64,000 nucleotides of DNA. It comes from Chitinophaga filiformis (GTDB lineage Bacteria; Bacteroidota; Bacteroidia; Chitinophagales; Chitinophagaceae). Made by a program: the position numbers and the translations under genes. Below the pieces are notes generated by a model that worked only from the letters and a program-made list of their open reading frames with translations, ran no database searches and was not told the origin of the DNA. This document shows positions 36,131 to 45,132 of the stretch, in pieces. Each line of letters begins with the position of its first letter. Position 1 is the first letter of the stretch. The DNA lies in the NCBI RefSeq assembly GCF_021646545.1, contig NZ_JAKIRP010000004.1:124001-188000 (forward strand). The letters are read 5' to 3'.

Positions 36131-38440
36131 ATGGGCTCACGCTTGGCTACCCGTCTTTCCTTATTCACCGCATTTTCTTTATGCACCCAGCTTTCCCTGC
36201 AGGCGCAGGACAAAAATCTGGTACAATATGTAAAACCCATTATCGGTACAGAAAAAATGGGACATACCTATCCCGGTGCTACTGTTCCTTTTGGAATGGT
36301 GCAATTAAGCCCGGAAACAGATACGCTTCCCTATGAGATGAATGGACGTTACAATCCGGATGTGTACAAATACTGCGCAGGGTATCAGTATGTCGACAAA
36401 ACCATTACGGGATTCAGTCATACACATTTCAGCGGCACCGGTCACTCCGACCTGGGAGATTTCCTGATCATGCCCACAACAGGGAAACTGTACCTGAACC
36501 CCGGTACGGCCAGCAATCCGGAAAGCGGCTACCGTTCCACTTTCTCACACGATAACGAAGTAGCTGAAGCAGCTTACTATAAAGTAAAGCTCGATAAATA
36601 TAACATCACCGCTGAGCTGACCGCAACCAACAGGGTGGGCTTTCATCAGTACACTTTTGCGGAGGCGACAGACCAGGCACATATTGTGCTCGATCTGATG
36701 GCCGGCATTTATAACTATGGCAATAAAAATGTGTGGACATTTGTAAGAGTTGAGAATGACACACTGATAACGGGTTACCGGCAGACTAACGGATGGGCGC
36801 GTACGAGGATTGAATATTTTGCGATGTCTTTCTCCAAACCTATTTCCCACTATGGTCATCAGAACTACGCCAATGACGTGTACAAGGGCTTTTGGCGTAA
36901 ATTTGACGTAGCACACGATTTCCCTGAAATGGCCGGCCGTAATATCAGGGCCTGGTTTGACTTCAAAGTGCAGGCGGGTGAAAAGGTCAAGATCAAATTC
37001 GCACTCTCTCCTGTAAGTACAGCAGGCGCACTGGCCAATCTGCGTGCAGAAATACCAGGATGGGATTTCGAAAAAGTAAAGCAGGACGGACAGGCGCAGT
37101 GGAACAAAGAGCTGCATAAGATCACCGCACAGCTGAACAGCAACGATGAGATGATCAACTTCTATACCGCCATGTATCATGCTTTCCTGAGCCCGACTAC
37201 CTACATGGATATTGACGGCAGTTATCGTGGCCTGGACCAGAACAATCACAAAGCAGAAGGATTCACCAACTATACTACTTTCTCCCTGTGGGATACTTAC
37301 AGGGCATTGCATCCGTTGTTCAACGTGATACAGCCTAAACGTAATGCAGACATGATCCAGTCAATGCTGGCGCATTATGATCAGAGCGTACAGCATATGC
37401 TGCCTGTATGGTCGCACTACGCCAATGAGAACTGGTGTATGATCGGTTATCATAGCGTATCGCTCATTGCAGATGCGATCATTAAAGGCAATGCACCTTT
37501 TGATGCAGAGAAAGCGCTGGCAGCCTGTGTAACAACAGCCAGACACCGCACTTACGATGGCCTGGGTTATTACATCGACAAAGGTTATGTACCTGAAGAT
37601 AAAAACGGCTCTTCTGTATCCAAGACGCTGGAATATGCGTATGATGACTGGTGTATAGCGCAGGTCGCAAAGAAGCTGGGCAAACAGGATATCTATGACG
37701 AATTCATCAAACGTTCCCAGAACTACCGCAATGTGTACGACGCAAGTATCGGATATATGCGTCCACGTTTGAACGATGGTACTTTCCGTGTTGCATTCGA
37801 TCCGTTGAAGACAGATAACCAGGGTTTTATTGAAGGTAATGCGTGGAACTACAGTCTGTATGTGCCGCAAGATCCGGCAGCGCTGATTGCGTTGAACGGA
37901 GGCAAGAAGCGTTTTTCCGGTCACCTGGACAGCCTGTTCACCATGCATCTGCCGGACGAATTCTTTGCTGAGACCGAAGACATTTCCCGCGACGGCATCA
38001 TCGGAAACTATGTACATGGAAATGAACCATCTCATCACGTAGCTTATCTCTACAACTGGACAGGCGAGCCATGGAAAACACAGGAAAGAGTACGTATGAT
38101 CCTGAAGAAGATGTACCATCCCGGCGCAGACGGTCTGGGAGGTAATGATGACTGTGGCCAGATGAGCGCCTGGTATATATTCACCTCTCTGGGTTTTTAT
38201 CCGGTATGTCCGGGTTCCGACCAGTATATACTGGGAAGTCCGGCGGTTAAAGCAGCCACCATCCAGCTGGAGAATGGCAATACTTTCACTGTGGAGGCGC
38301 CTGGTCAGAGCGATAAGAATGTGTATGTACAGCAGGTAACGCTGAACGGACAGCCTGTGCTGACTAACAGCATCAGCCATGCAGATATCATGAAAGGAGG
38401 GCGTCTGGTGTTCCAGATGGGAGCAAAACCGAAGAAATAA
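36131..38440 (+). CDS. Alpha-mannosidase, glycoside hydrolase family 92
   Basis: 769 residues from the ATG at 36131; a TTG two codons upstream is less likely. Signal peptide LFTAFSLCTQLSLQA. GH92 features: NLVQYVKPIIGTEKMGHTYP near residue 32, TITGFSHTHFSGTGHSDLGD near 95, DYSTFSLWDTYRALHPL-like FTNYTTFSLWDTYRALHPLF near 380, NYVHGNEPSHHVAYLYNWTG near 630 and GNDDCGQMSAWYIFTSLGFY near 675. GH92 enzymes are calcium-dependent exo-alpha-mannosidases that trim N-glycans or fungal mannan. It appears monocistronic, with its own hairpin terminator. No endo-glycosidase or SusCD pair is adjacent. Confidence 0.94.
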   Translation: MGSRLATRLSLFTAFSLCTQLSLQAQDKNLVQYVKPIIGTEKMGHTYPGATVPFGMVQLSPETDTLPYEMNGRYNPDVYKYCAGYQYVDKTITGFSHTHFSGTGHSDLGDFLIMPTTGKLYLNPGTASNPESGYRSTFSHDNEVAEAAYYKVKLDKYNITAELTATNRVGFHQYTFAEATDQAHIVLDLMAGIYNYGNKNVWTFVRVENDTLITGYRQTNGWARTRIEYFAMSFSKPISHYGHQNYANDVYKGFWRKFDVAHDFPEMAGRNIRAWFDFKVQAGEKVKIKFALSPVSTAGALANLRAEIPGWDFEKVKQDGQAQWNKELHKITAQLNSNDEMINFYTAMYHAFLSPTTYMDIDGSYRGLDQNNHKAEGFTNYTTFSLWDTYRALHPLFNVIQPKRNADMIQSMLAHYDQSVQHMLPVWSHYANENWCMIGYHSVSLIADAIIKGNAPFDAEKALAACVTTARHRTYDGLGYYIDKGYVPEDKNGSSVSKTLEYAYDDWCIAQVAKKLGKQDIYDEFIKRSQNYRNVYDASIGYMRPRLNDGTFRVAFDPLKTDNQGFIEGNAWNYSLYVPQDPAALIALNGGKKRFSGHLDSLFTMHLPDEFFAETEDISRDGIIGNYVHGNEPSHHVAYLYNWTGEPWKTQERVRMILKKMYHPGADGLGGNDDCGQMSAWYIFTSLGFYPVCPGSDQYILGSPAVKAATIQLENGNTFTVEAPGQSDKNVYVQQVTLNGQPVLTNSISHADIMKGGRLVFQMGAKPKK

Positions 38441-38460
38441 TCTCCTTACTCATAAAAAAA

Positions 38461-38500
38461 AGAGGGATGGATGAGAGGATTTACTCTTGTCCATCCCTCT
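38461..38500. terminator. Hairpin terminator after the GH92 gene
   Basis: AGAGGGATGGA (38461-38471) pairs with TCCATCCCTCT (38490-38500), with an A-run before and TTAATTTTT after. It can work in both directions, and separates GH92 from the 38539 gene. Confidence 0.85.
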
Positions 38501-38538
38501 TAATTTTTACGTAGATTTATATATACTAACCCGTATAT

Positions 38539-39042
38539 ATGAAAGCAATCCCACATCAGCACAGCTTCAGGTTCCACAACCTGGGCATTGGTGATATACA
38601 GCTGGGCAAAAAGCCGGAACAAATACCCGGCATGCTACCTTTTCCCTCCTATACCGGTAAGAATAACTTTCGGGTTTATCCTGACGCTGCTCATTATCAT
38701 GCATTTAACGGAACGGCAAGAGGTACAATTGAGAAAGACGATCCGGGCATTAACCTGCAGCACCTGTTGACAGGCATCAACGAAGATGGGTTTATTAACC
38801 GCATATTTCTTTATCCGCAGGAAGCCAATGAGCAACTGGCATGGCGATTGAGTCAGTTGTACGGCGAGCCGTTTACGGGGAAGGTGCAGTCTGGTGTGCA
38901 AAATACCTGGATCACTGAGAGCGAAACGGAGGTAACGTTATTCAATCCGGCGGATAACAACACCGCTGATACGGTTATTTCATTCCGCTTTTTTTATGAC
39001 TTTTCGGCGTTGAAGGAATATATCATTGAAGGTACAACGTAG
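38539..39042 (+). CDS. Hypothetical cytosolic protein
   Basis: 167 residues with no signal peptide or membrane helix. Distinctive stretches are FHNLGIGDIQLGKKPEQIPG near the N-terminus, INLQHLLTGINEDGFINRIF near 78 and LAWRLSQLYGEPFTGKVQSG near 102. The last of these, with a late VISFRFFYDF, resembles small bacterial proteins with a globular alpha/beta fold, but I cannot name a family. It starts 38 bases after the GH92 terminator, ends with its own hairpin, and is probably transcribed alone. Codon use is like its neighbours. Confidence 0.6.
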   Translation: MKAIPHQHSFRFHNLGIGDIQLGKKPEQIPGMLPFPSYTGKNNFRVYPDAAHYHAFNGTARGTIEKDDPGINLQHLLTGINEDGFINRIFLYPQEANEQLAWRLSQLYGEPFTGKVQSGVQNTWITESETEVTLFNPADNNTADTVISFRFFYDFSALKEYIIEGTT

Positions 39043-39062
39043 TTGAACTATACAAAAGAAAA

Positions 39063-39082
39063 GGCCTGCTAAAAAGCAGGCC
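39063..39082. terminator. Hairpin after the 38539-39042 gene
   Basis: GGCCTGCT and AGCAGGCC form an eight-base stem with a four-base loop, 20 bases after the stop. There is no T-run on the plus side, so termination efficiency is uncertain. Confidence 0.6.
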
Positions 39083-39797
39083 AGTTATGGTACTTTGGGG
39101 GGGACAATACAATTAGGGTTTTCAAAGGGTACAATATTTTAAATCAGCATTCAGGCTTAATTGCCTTCTCAATATTAGAGAAAATAAAGTTCAGGAAGTT
39201 GTCATTAAGAGTGTATGCGAGACATCTGAATCCTCACTTTGAGATACCTGTTACAACACGAAAATAAATGCCGGTAGAGCAAAATGCCTGTGAGTCATGC
39301 CAATAGAGCACTTCAAAGAGATAAATAACTGATAAACAGCAATTCCTATACAGGTAAGCGGGGAGAAAAAACCGGCAATGAATCAAGAGGAAATGTATAA
39401 ATACGTAAATGCAAACTGCGTAAATCACGGTAAATAGGTATCCGGTATTTCACGGTATCCGGCGGACCGATTTTCAAGCCATATATAATACGTGTATGAT
39501 TCTGAGGTTAATTACCTGGAAAAAGCGTTTCTTATATGTGATTTTTTTTTGCCACCGATATTATCCGGTAAATTTACACCGTTATTTACGCAGAATGATC
39601 TTCGTGTTTCAAGGAAAAAGGGGCATAAATACACGGTTTTTATATTATATAAAATTATATATAATCTGAGCTGGAAGTAATTATAAATTTCCTATGTTTG
39701 TAATGTTATGATAATCATAAACTTACAATGTTTTTCCCATGTCTTAAAACCTAGTTTTAGGTTGTTAATGATTGATAAACCTAAAATACAATATCTT
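39083..39797. other. Long AT-rich intergenic region
   Basis: About 715 bases without a convincing gene. Short open frames of about 60 codons (39234-39428 minus, 39492-39680 plus) have no recognisable sequence. The direct repeat GGTATCCGG occurs twice near 39440-39465. The distal part is strongly AT-rich and leads into a promoter-like box at 39693. Confidence 0.55.
39693..39700 (+). promoter_or_regulatory. Candidate Bacteroidota -7 box before the 39798 gene
   Basis: TATGTTTG matches TAnnTTTG and lies about 98 bases before the ATG at 39798, in very AT-rich sequence. No clear -33 TTTG was found, so it is tentative. Confidence 0.4.
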
Positions 39798-40259
39798 ATG
39801 TCAGCCGCTAAAACCATGAAAGTAGGTCAGTTCGTAGACAACAAGCACGTCACTATGCTGCGCGAAAATTATACACAGAAGAGATGGAAAGCGAATTCTG
39901 AGCGTCTTGGCAAACCCGATTCTCTGAGCGTATGGTATAGCCTGGACGAACTGAAACAATACATCGCTACCGCTGAAGAAGCTGGAGCTGACGGCATCAG
40001 GGTTTATTTCGGGGTATACCCTTCTGTTTTTCCGGAAAACATTTTGTTGCAGGATAGACAAACTATCGTTTTTGTGGCTACAAGACAGAAAATCAGTGAA
40101 ACCGGTAAAACCGAAAACAAAGACATGTATGTTTCCACACCGAAAGGGCCAGAAATGGTGGCATTCAACTGGGGACTGCCCTGCCCTCCCGGCTGTGTAG
40201 GCGACCCGCAGTGGAAAAGCGTTTGTGAAACTACAGAGCTGCAGCCTGCGAACCGATAG
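39798..40259 (+). CDS. Small hypothetical protein ending in a CPPGC motif
   Basis: 153 residues from the ATG at 39798; earlier in-frame Met codons give an implausible AT-rich leader. No signal peptide. The N-half is charged and helical (VTMLRENYTQKRWKANSERL; YSLDELKQYIATAEEAGADG), and the C-half has strands (IRVYFGVYPSV; QTIVFVATRQK). The end reads GLPCPPGCVGDPQWKSVC, giving three cysteines in 20 residues, possibly a metal or redox site. The reading AGADGIRVYFGVY recurs in small unknown proteins of Bacteroidota, but this is from general impression, not a search. It has its own promoter-like box and a strong terminator. Confidence 0.6.
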   Translation: MSAAKTMKVGQFVDNKHVTMLRENYTQKRWKANSERLGKPDSLSVWYSLDELKQYIATAEEAGADGIRVYFGVYPSVFPENILLQDRQTIVFVATRQKISETGKTENKDMYVSTPKGPEMVAFNWGLPCPPGCVGDPQWKSVCETTELQPANR

Positions 40260-40288
40260 CGTTTCCCCATCCTCATAAATCAAGTTCT

Positions 40289-40320
40289 AAGCTGCCTGAT
40301 GGTATCCGGCAGCTTTTTTT
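40289..40320 (+). terminator. Rho-independent terminator after the 39798 gene
   Basis: AAGCTGCC (40289) pairs with GGCAGCTT (40308-40315) around a short loop and is followed by a run of Ts. It separates the small-protein gene from the following sensor set. Confidence 0.85.
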
Positions 40321-40415
40321 ATAGCCTCTGAATTTATTTTATCGCCACTTTTACTAATTTACCAGCCGCATCAAAGTCATTAATAACAGTTTAAAATATT
40401 TGCCACTCATATTCT

Positions 40416-41108
40416 ATGTCATGTGCACATATATATATGCTCTTGATTTCTAAAGCGGTTCTATCACGAATACCTATGCATGTATTTATCATCATTATCT
40501 GCTTTATCATCGCATTGCTGGCTAAGCTTCAGAAAAACCCTCCACGGTACCTGAATACGTTTATCATATATATCCTGGTGACCATTGCTATAGAAATGAT
40601 GGCCTGGTGGTATAACATACATAATAAGCACAACCTGATCTTCTATAATTTTTATGGAATAATCAACTTCACCTACCTGATCTTTCTGCTACGTTCATTC
40701 ATGGCCAATAAGAGAATGATCAATGTAATGGGAGTCCTTTTGATCATTTATCCACTATTGGCACTTATTAACCTGGTCTTTATACAAAAGCTGGACACTT
40801 TCAATACTTACACATTTCTATCGGGTTGCATTATAGTGGTAACAGCCAGCATCTGTTACTTTTATGAGCGTATCAAATATCCGGGGCCGCATAGCCTGCT
40901 GCACGAGCCCGCTTTCTGGGTATCCACCGGCCTGCTGTTCTTTTATACCTGCAGTCCGCCGCTAACGGGGGTACTGAATGCCATCTCACTAATGCCATTC
41001 TATAACTATAAAACGCTTTATATCATAAATCTTATGGTAAATATTATCCTATATTTATTGTTTAGCATTTCGTTCATATGCAATCTGATTTTCAGGAGGT
41101 ATTCCTAG
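40416..41108 (+). CDS. Seven-helix membrane protein preceding a histidine kinase
   Basis: 230 residues if started at 40416; Met codons at 40437 and 40476 are alternatives, the last starting directly at the first helix. Seven hydrophobic segments can be counted: VFIIIICFIIALLAKL, LNTFIIYILVTIAIEMMAWW, LIFYNFYGIINFTYLIFLL, VMGVLLIIYPLLALINLVF, LSGCIIVVTASICYFY, FWVSTGLLFFYT, and LYIINLMVNIILYLLFSISF. No catalytic motif is seen. Its end overlaps the histidine kinase gene by 31 bases, so the two are tightly coupled. It may be the missing input module of that kinase. Function otherwise unknown. Confidence 0.65.
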   Translation: MSCAHIYMLLISKAVLSRIPMHVFIIIICFIIALLAKLQKNPPRYLNTFIIYILVTIAIEMMAWWYNIHNKHNLIFYNFYGIINFTYLIFLLRSFMANKRMINVMGVLLIIYPLLALINLVFIQKLDTFNTYTFLSGCIIVVTASICYFYERIKYPGPHSLLHEPAFWVSTGLLFFYTCSPPLTGVLNAISLMPFYNYKTLYIINLMVNIILYLLFSISFICNLIFRRYS

Positions 41109-41914
41109 TCATTTTTACATCCCTCTTCCTACTTGTTTTACTGGTGGGCTTCATCATTATTATGTTGATATTGAATCAGAAAAGCAGGCAGGCACAGGTG
41201 CAGGAACTCAGATTAATGAAAGAAAGGTATGAACAGGAACTATTAAGGTCACAACTTGAAATCCAGGAGAATGTGTTCGGACATTTGTCTCAGGAGATAC
41301 ACGATAATATCGGGCAATCCCTCACGTTCGTAGCTTTATCCTTATTAACAGTACCGGTAGAGAACAACAGTGAAGCACAGGAATATATAGAAGAGAGCAG
41401 GAAGGCTTTGCAAAAAGCCATCACAGAACTAAGAGATCTTTCACGCAGTTTACACACCGACCGCGTCACGGAAGTAGGCCTGGTCAATTCTATTGATTTC
41501 GAACTGGAGCGACTAAAGAGGACTAATTTGTACGAAACTTCTTTTAATTTTGCTGACATTCGGAACCTGCTGGACCATCAGACAGAAATCATACTTTTCC
41601 GCATCATACAGGAAATGCTCAACAATATCGTGAAACATGCCAAAGCGAGTAGAGTAGAAATCCGACTTTCTCATAAAACAGATATCCTTGTCCTTGAGAT
41701 CAAGGATAACGGTGTTGGATTCGATCCTGAAGCGCTTTTCGCCAAACAGGAGAGGTCAAAAGGACTAGGACTGATGAACATTCGAAAAAGAGCATCCCTG
41801 ATAGGAGGTACATTCCATATCAATAGTGCGAAAAATAGCGGGACCGCCATTCGTATCACTATACCCGTAAATAAACAATCATTTCATGAGCATAACCAGG
41901 AAAGCGAAATATAG
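41078..41914 (+). CDS. Sensor histidine kinase, NarL-type (HisKA_3)
   Basis: 278 residues. One N-terminal membrane helix (VFLVIFTSLFLLVLLVGFII) leads into a coiled coil (about 38-65). The dimerisation/phosphoacceptor segment ENVFGHLSQEIHDNIGQSLT has the His near residue 75. The HATPase domain from about 165 has FRIIQEMLNNIVKHAKASRV (N box), VLEIKDNGVGFDPEALF (G1) and GLGLMNIRKRASLIGGTFHI. There is no separate sensor domain. It should autophosphorylate and pass phosphate to the response regulator whose gene overlaps its end by 29 bases. The 7-TM protein gene overlaps its start, suggesting a three-protein signalling unit. Confidence 0.92.
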   Translation: MQSDFQEVFLVIFTSLFLLVLLVGFIIIMLILNQKSRQAQVQELRLMKERYEQELLRSQLEIQENVFGHLSQEIHDNIGQSLTFVALSLLTVPVENNSEAQEYIEESRKALQKAITELRDLSRSLHTDRVTEVGLVNSIDFELERLKRTNLYETSFNFADIRNLLDHQTEIILFRIIQEMLNNIVKHAKASRVEIRLSHKTDILVLEIKDNGVGFDPEALFAKQERSKGLGLMNIRKRASLIGGTFHINSAKNSGTAIRITIPVNKQSFHEHNQESEI

Positions 41915-42563
41915 TGTTGCCATTGCCGATGACCATGTGCTCGTCAGAAAAGCACTTGGCAGGCTGATTAATACCTTTACTGATTACTTCATACTTTTTG
42001 AAGCCAGTAACGGGGAAGAAGTGATCAAGATCATCAATAACCGTGAGTTACAGCTGCCCGACATCTTGATACTGGATGTGAACATGCCGGGTATGAACGG
42101 TTATGAAACTGCTACCTGGATCAATAACCATTTCCCTCAGATCAAGGTGCTTGCGCTCTCTATGCTGAACGATGAGTCCGTGATCATTAAGATGTTGAAA
42201 TCCGGCGCCAAGGGTTATATTATGAAGAACGTTGAACCTGACGATCTGAAAGAAGCCTTTGATTCTATCATAAAGAAAGATTTCTATCTGCCTGATTACA
42301 TTTCAGGAAAGGTGATCTCCGGCCTACAGAAAGATGTATTATCACTTAGCGAAAAGATAGAACTGACACCTAAGGAAAAGACATTCCTGCAATTCCTTTG
42401 TACAGAATTATCGTACAAGGAAATAGCACAGAAGATGTTTGTAAGTCCCCGAACCATTGATGACTACAAGAGCAGTCTTTGCGACAAACTGAAAGTTAAA
42501 ACCCGTGTGGGTCTTGTTATTTTCGGTATCAGGTATGGACTGATAGACATCAATACCGACTAA
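41886..42563 (+). CDS. Response regulator, NarL/LuxR type
   Basis: 225 residues. The receiver domain has the acidic pocket IADDH near residue 13, the phosphoacceptor Asp in DILILDVNMPGMNGYETA near 62, and the Lys in GAKGYIMKN near 110. The C-terminal GerE-type helix-turn-helix reads LTPKEKTFLQFLCTELSYKE, then IAQKMFVSPRTIDDYKSSLC. It is phosphorylated by the kinase encoded just upstream (29-base overlap) and regulates transcription; targets are unknown. Its end overlaps that of the converging DUF2264 gene by four bases. Confidence 0.94.
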   Translation: MSITRKAKYSVAIADDHVLVRKALGRLINTFTDYFILFEASNGEEVIKIINNRELQLPDILILDVNMPGMNGYETATWINNHFPQIKVLALSMLNDESVIIKMLKSGAKGYIMKNVEPDDLKEAFDSIIKKDFYLPDYISGKVISGLQKDVLSLSEKIELTPKEKTFLQFLCTELSYKEIAQKMFVSPRTIDDYKSSLCDKLKVKTRVGLVIFGIRYGLIDINTD

Positions 42564-43816
42564 AGCGCATGGTCTTTCTTCACTGTTTTGCCCGCCCATG
42601 CTTTTTGCGCGGTCCACTCTTCGGGGGAAGCCGTCCAGAAAGCATTTTTTTCTGGCAGTCCTAATGCCAGGAATCCTGTAGTACACAGGTATAAACTGCC
42701 GGTGGATGTATATACATCTGCTATTTCCGGCTGATGGCCACAGAAACCTAATTGCAACCAGCCATCTTTGTCGAACGTACCAGGCGTCTCAAAGATGTTC
42801 TTCATCACAGCGGTCATAGCCGCCCGCACCTGTCCGGGCTTCAGTTCTTCCAGCAGCTGCTCATGTAACGCCAGTTGTACCAGTGGCTGAAAAACAGCAT
42901 TCCGGTAAGTCATGGAACGGCCTACTACCGGGAAAGTACCTTCAGGAGAGATCAGCCGTTCCTGGATAACGCCATAACGTTGCATCCTGGTGATACCCTG
43001 ATCGTATTCTTTCGGATTGATCTTACCAGCATCTGACAGTACTTTCAGGATATCTGTCAGCATCGGTTGTATGACAAAACCATTGTAATAATCAAAATGG
43101 AAGTCGGCCCCGTCGCCATACATCCCATCTCCCTTATACCATTCCTGGTGCTTTTTCACTGCATAATCCACCCGCATACCGTCCCACTCTTCTCCAAACA
43201 ACAGCAATGCCGCTTCGATAATGGCAGCAAAAAGCAGCCAGTTATTGTATCCCGGCCTGATACTGCGCAGGCTCTTAAAGCCGGCAACTACCTGTTGCTT
43301 GACGGCAGCAGGAAGGGGGTGCCATAACTGCCTGGGCGCCCTGATAAAGGCATGTGCAAGAAAAGCGCCGTCCACCAGGGGCTGTGCGTCAAACTGGCCT
43401 GTAAAGTTCATATAATCAGGCCCGCCAGGTTGCACTGCCTGTTCTGTGGCCTTTAACGCATAATCAATAAAACGAGCCCTTATTTTGCCCTCAGGAGTAT
43501 TATCGGCACCCAGCTCCAGCCAGGAAGAGATCCCGGCCATAGTGCGCCCAAAAGCCTCCAGATAGGTCACCTTTTCGACCGGCTTATTGTAACCGGGTGC
43601 TTTCTCGGTCGGCATTTTTTGCCGGAGCTGCCCAAGGCTCAGATTTTTCATGACCGGTTCTGCGATGCGGGTCAGGAGTTGTACCCAATATTCCCGGTCT
43701 GTCTCAAAACCAGCACTTCCTGCCGGCTGTTGTGCTGCCTGCAGGAAGTTGCCTGAGTTAACCGCCCCGGCCATGCCAGCCAGCGGAACTGCTTTTATAA
43801 AGTGACGTCTGTGCAT
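42560..43816 (-). CDS. DUF2264-family protein, uronate-region associated
   Basis: 418 residues with a twin-arginine-like start (MHRRHFIKAVPLAGMAGAVN), so probably exported. DUF2264 features: FGRTMAGISSWLELGADNTP near 90, FIDYALKATEQAV, NNWLLFAAIIEAALLLFG near 200, KGDGMYGDGADFHFDYYNGF near 235 and VGRSMTYRNAVFQPLVQLAL near 305. The alpha/alpha barrel-like pattern resembles uronate-processing hydrolases, but the activity of the family is not established to my knowledge. Its start overlaps the GH88 stop (TAATG), so the two are translationally coupled. Joint action on unsaturated uronic-acid oligomers is inferred. Confidence 0.88.
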   Translation of the reverse strand: MHRRHFIKAVPLAGMAGAVNSGNFLQAAQQPAGSAGFETDREYWVQLLTRIAEPVMKNLSLGQLRQKMPTEKAPGYNKPVEKVTYLEAFGRTMAGISSWLELGADNTPEGKIRARFIDYALKATEQAVQPGGPDYMNFTGQFDAQPLVDGAFLAHAFIRAPRQLWHPLPAAVKQQVVAGFKSLRSIRPGYNNWLLFAAIIEAALLLFGEEWDGMRVDYAVKKHQEWYKGDGMYGDGADFHFDYYNGFVIQPMLTDILKVLSDAGKINPKEYDQGITRMQRYGVIQERLISPEGTFPVVGRSMTYRNAVFQPLVQLALHEQLLEELKPGQVRAAMTAVMKNIFETPGTFDKDGWLQLGFCGHQPEIADVYTSTGSLYLCTTGFLALGLPEKNAFWTASPEEWTAQKAWAGKTVKKDHAL

Positions 43817-45012
43817 TACTTAGACCATTGTTTGTATCGTAACAAAGCTTCTACAAAATAATAGTCGGCATATGTGAGTGGTACATCTACTTCGGAATTG
43901 TGCGGAAGAGAGCCTACGCTATGCATCAGGATGAAGTTGTTGTTCTCACCTTCTTTTGCCAGATAAGCAGGACTAGCCAGGCTTTCCAGCATCTTCTCCC
44001 CTGCTTTCCAGTACCGGGAAGATATATCGCCTTTCGTATAACGGCTTAGCTCAAGCAAGGCAGATGCCGCCACAGCGCCCGCAGAAGCGTCTCTCTTTGC
44101 GTTCGGAATGCCAGGTGCGTCGTAGTCCCAGTAAGGGATCAGATCTTGCGGCATACGCGGATGTCCCAGCATGAAATCAGCAATATGTTTTGCCTGCTCC
44201 AGGTAGGCTTTATCTTTTGTTTCGCGGTACATCATGGTGTAACCATACAAGCCCCAGGCCTGTCCGCGGGACCATGCAGAAGTATCATTTGCACCCTGAT
44301 GAGTGTTCCTTGCCAGTACGGTTCCGGTGGTGGAATCATATCCAATTACATGATAGGAACTGTAATCCGGCCTGAAATGATGCTTTATAGTTGTATTGGC
44401 GTGCGTACGGGCTATACGATCAAAGGAAGGATCTTTACTTGCCCTGGTAGCCCAGGTCAGTAATTCCAGGTTCATCATATTGTCGATGATCACCGGGAAT
44501 TCCCACTTACCATGGTCCCATGATTTGATACAACCCACCTTCGGATTAAAACGTGTACAGAGGGAACGTGCGCTGGTCAGCAGTACGTCTTTGTACTTAG
44601 GATCTTTGGTGATACGGTACGCATTTCCCGCACTGCAATACAGCATAAAACCCAGGTCATGTGTACCCTTGTTATTTTTTTCGATCTCTACCTGTGCGGT
44701 ACGTTTCAGTGCTTCCTGCTTCAGCGTATTATCTTTTGAATATTCATACAGGTACCAAAGTGTACCGGGATAAAACCCTGCAGTCCACCAGCCTGTTTTA
44801 GCGGTAACCAGGCTACCGTCTGCATTATTGGTGGTACGCGGCAAAACACTGTCCGGTACGTGTTGCATCATCTGCTTATACTGACGTACCGCCAGGTCCA
44901 GCGTCTTATTCGCCAGCTCGTTCATTTGCTGTTTGCGGCTGCTTTGGGCATATACAGTAGTGATACTGCCCGACAACAATAATCCACAGAAAAGGAGTTG
45001 TAGTTTTTTCAT
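43816..45012 (-). CDS. Unsaturated glucuronyl hydrolase, GH88 type
   Basis: 398 residues from the ATG at 45012, giving a good signal peptide (LQLLFCGLLLSGSITTVYA). It removes the 4,5-unsaturated uronic acid left by polysaccharide lyases, releasing a sugar that rearranges to 5-keto-4-deoxyuronate, the KduI substrate. GH88 motifs: WWTAGFYPGTLWYLYEYSKD near 60, HDLGFMLYCSAGNAYRITKD near 105, FPVIIDNMMNLELLTWATRA near 155 (Asp of DNMMN catalytic), and SAWSRGQAWGLYGYTMMYRE near 235. The related GH105 family acts on rhamnogalacturonyl units and cannot be fully excluded. An imperfect LacI-type operator lies 59 bases upstream; the GH88-DUF2264 pair forms an operon. Confidence 0.9.
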   Translation of the reverse strand: MKKLQLLFCGLLLSGSITTVYAQSSRKQQMNELANKTLDLAVRQYKQMMQHVPDSVLPRTTNNADGSLVTAKTGWWTAGFYPGTLWYLYEYSKDNTLKQEALKRTAQVEIEKNNKGTHDLGFMLYCSAGNAYRITKDPKYKDVLLTSARSLCTRFNPKVGCIKSWDHGKWEFPVIIDNMMNLELLTWATRASKDPSFDRIARTHANTTIKHHFRPDYSSYHVIGYDSTTGTVLARNTHQGANDTSAWSRGQAWGLYGYTMMYRETKDKAYLEQAKHIADFMLGHPRMPQDLIPYWDYDAPGIPNAKRDASAGAVAASALLELSRYTKGDISSRYWKAGEKMLESLASPAYLAKEGENNNFILMHSVGSLPHNSEVDVPLTYADYYFVEALLRYKQWSK

Positions 45013-45070
45013 CTCGTGTAATTTTATCAACCGCATTACTGATTCTGCGGCTACTTACCAATTATATTTA

Positions 45071-45084
45071 CGCAATCGTTTGCA
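45071..45084. promoter_or_regulatory. Imperfect uronate-regulator operator before GH88
   Basis: CGCAATCGTTTGCA differs from TGCAAACGTTTGCA at two positions. It lies 59 bases upstream of the GH88 start and 49 bases after the LacI-family gene, a position suiting repression of the GH88-DUF2264 operon. Confidence 0.6.
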
Positions 45085-45132
45085 CTTAAAAGGATAGTGA
45101 AAGCAGGCTTGCCGTTGACAGCATACCTGCTT

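Noticed and set aside
37361..38380. Minus-strand open frame of 339 codons
   Set aside because: Antisense to the GH92 gene, which has full family motifs; the translation looks random.
39234..39680. Small genes of about 60 codons in the long intergenic region
   Set aside because: AT-rich, no conserved features or sensible starts; treated as non-coding.
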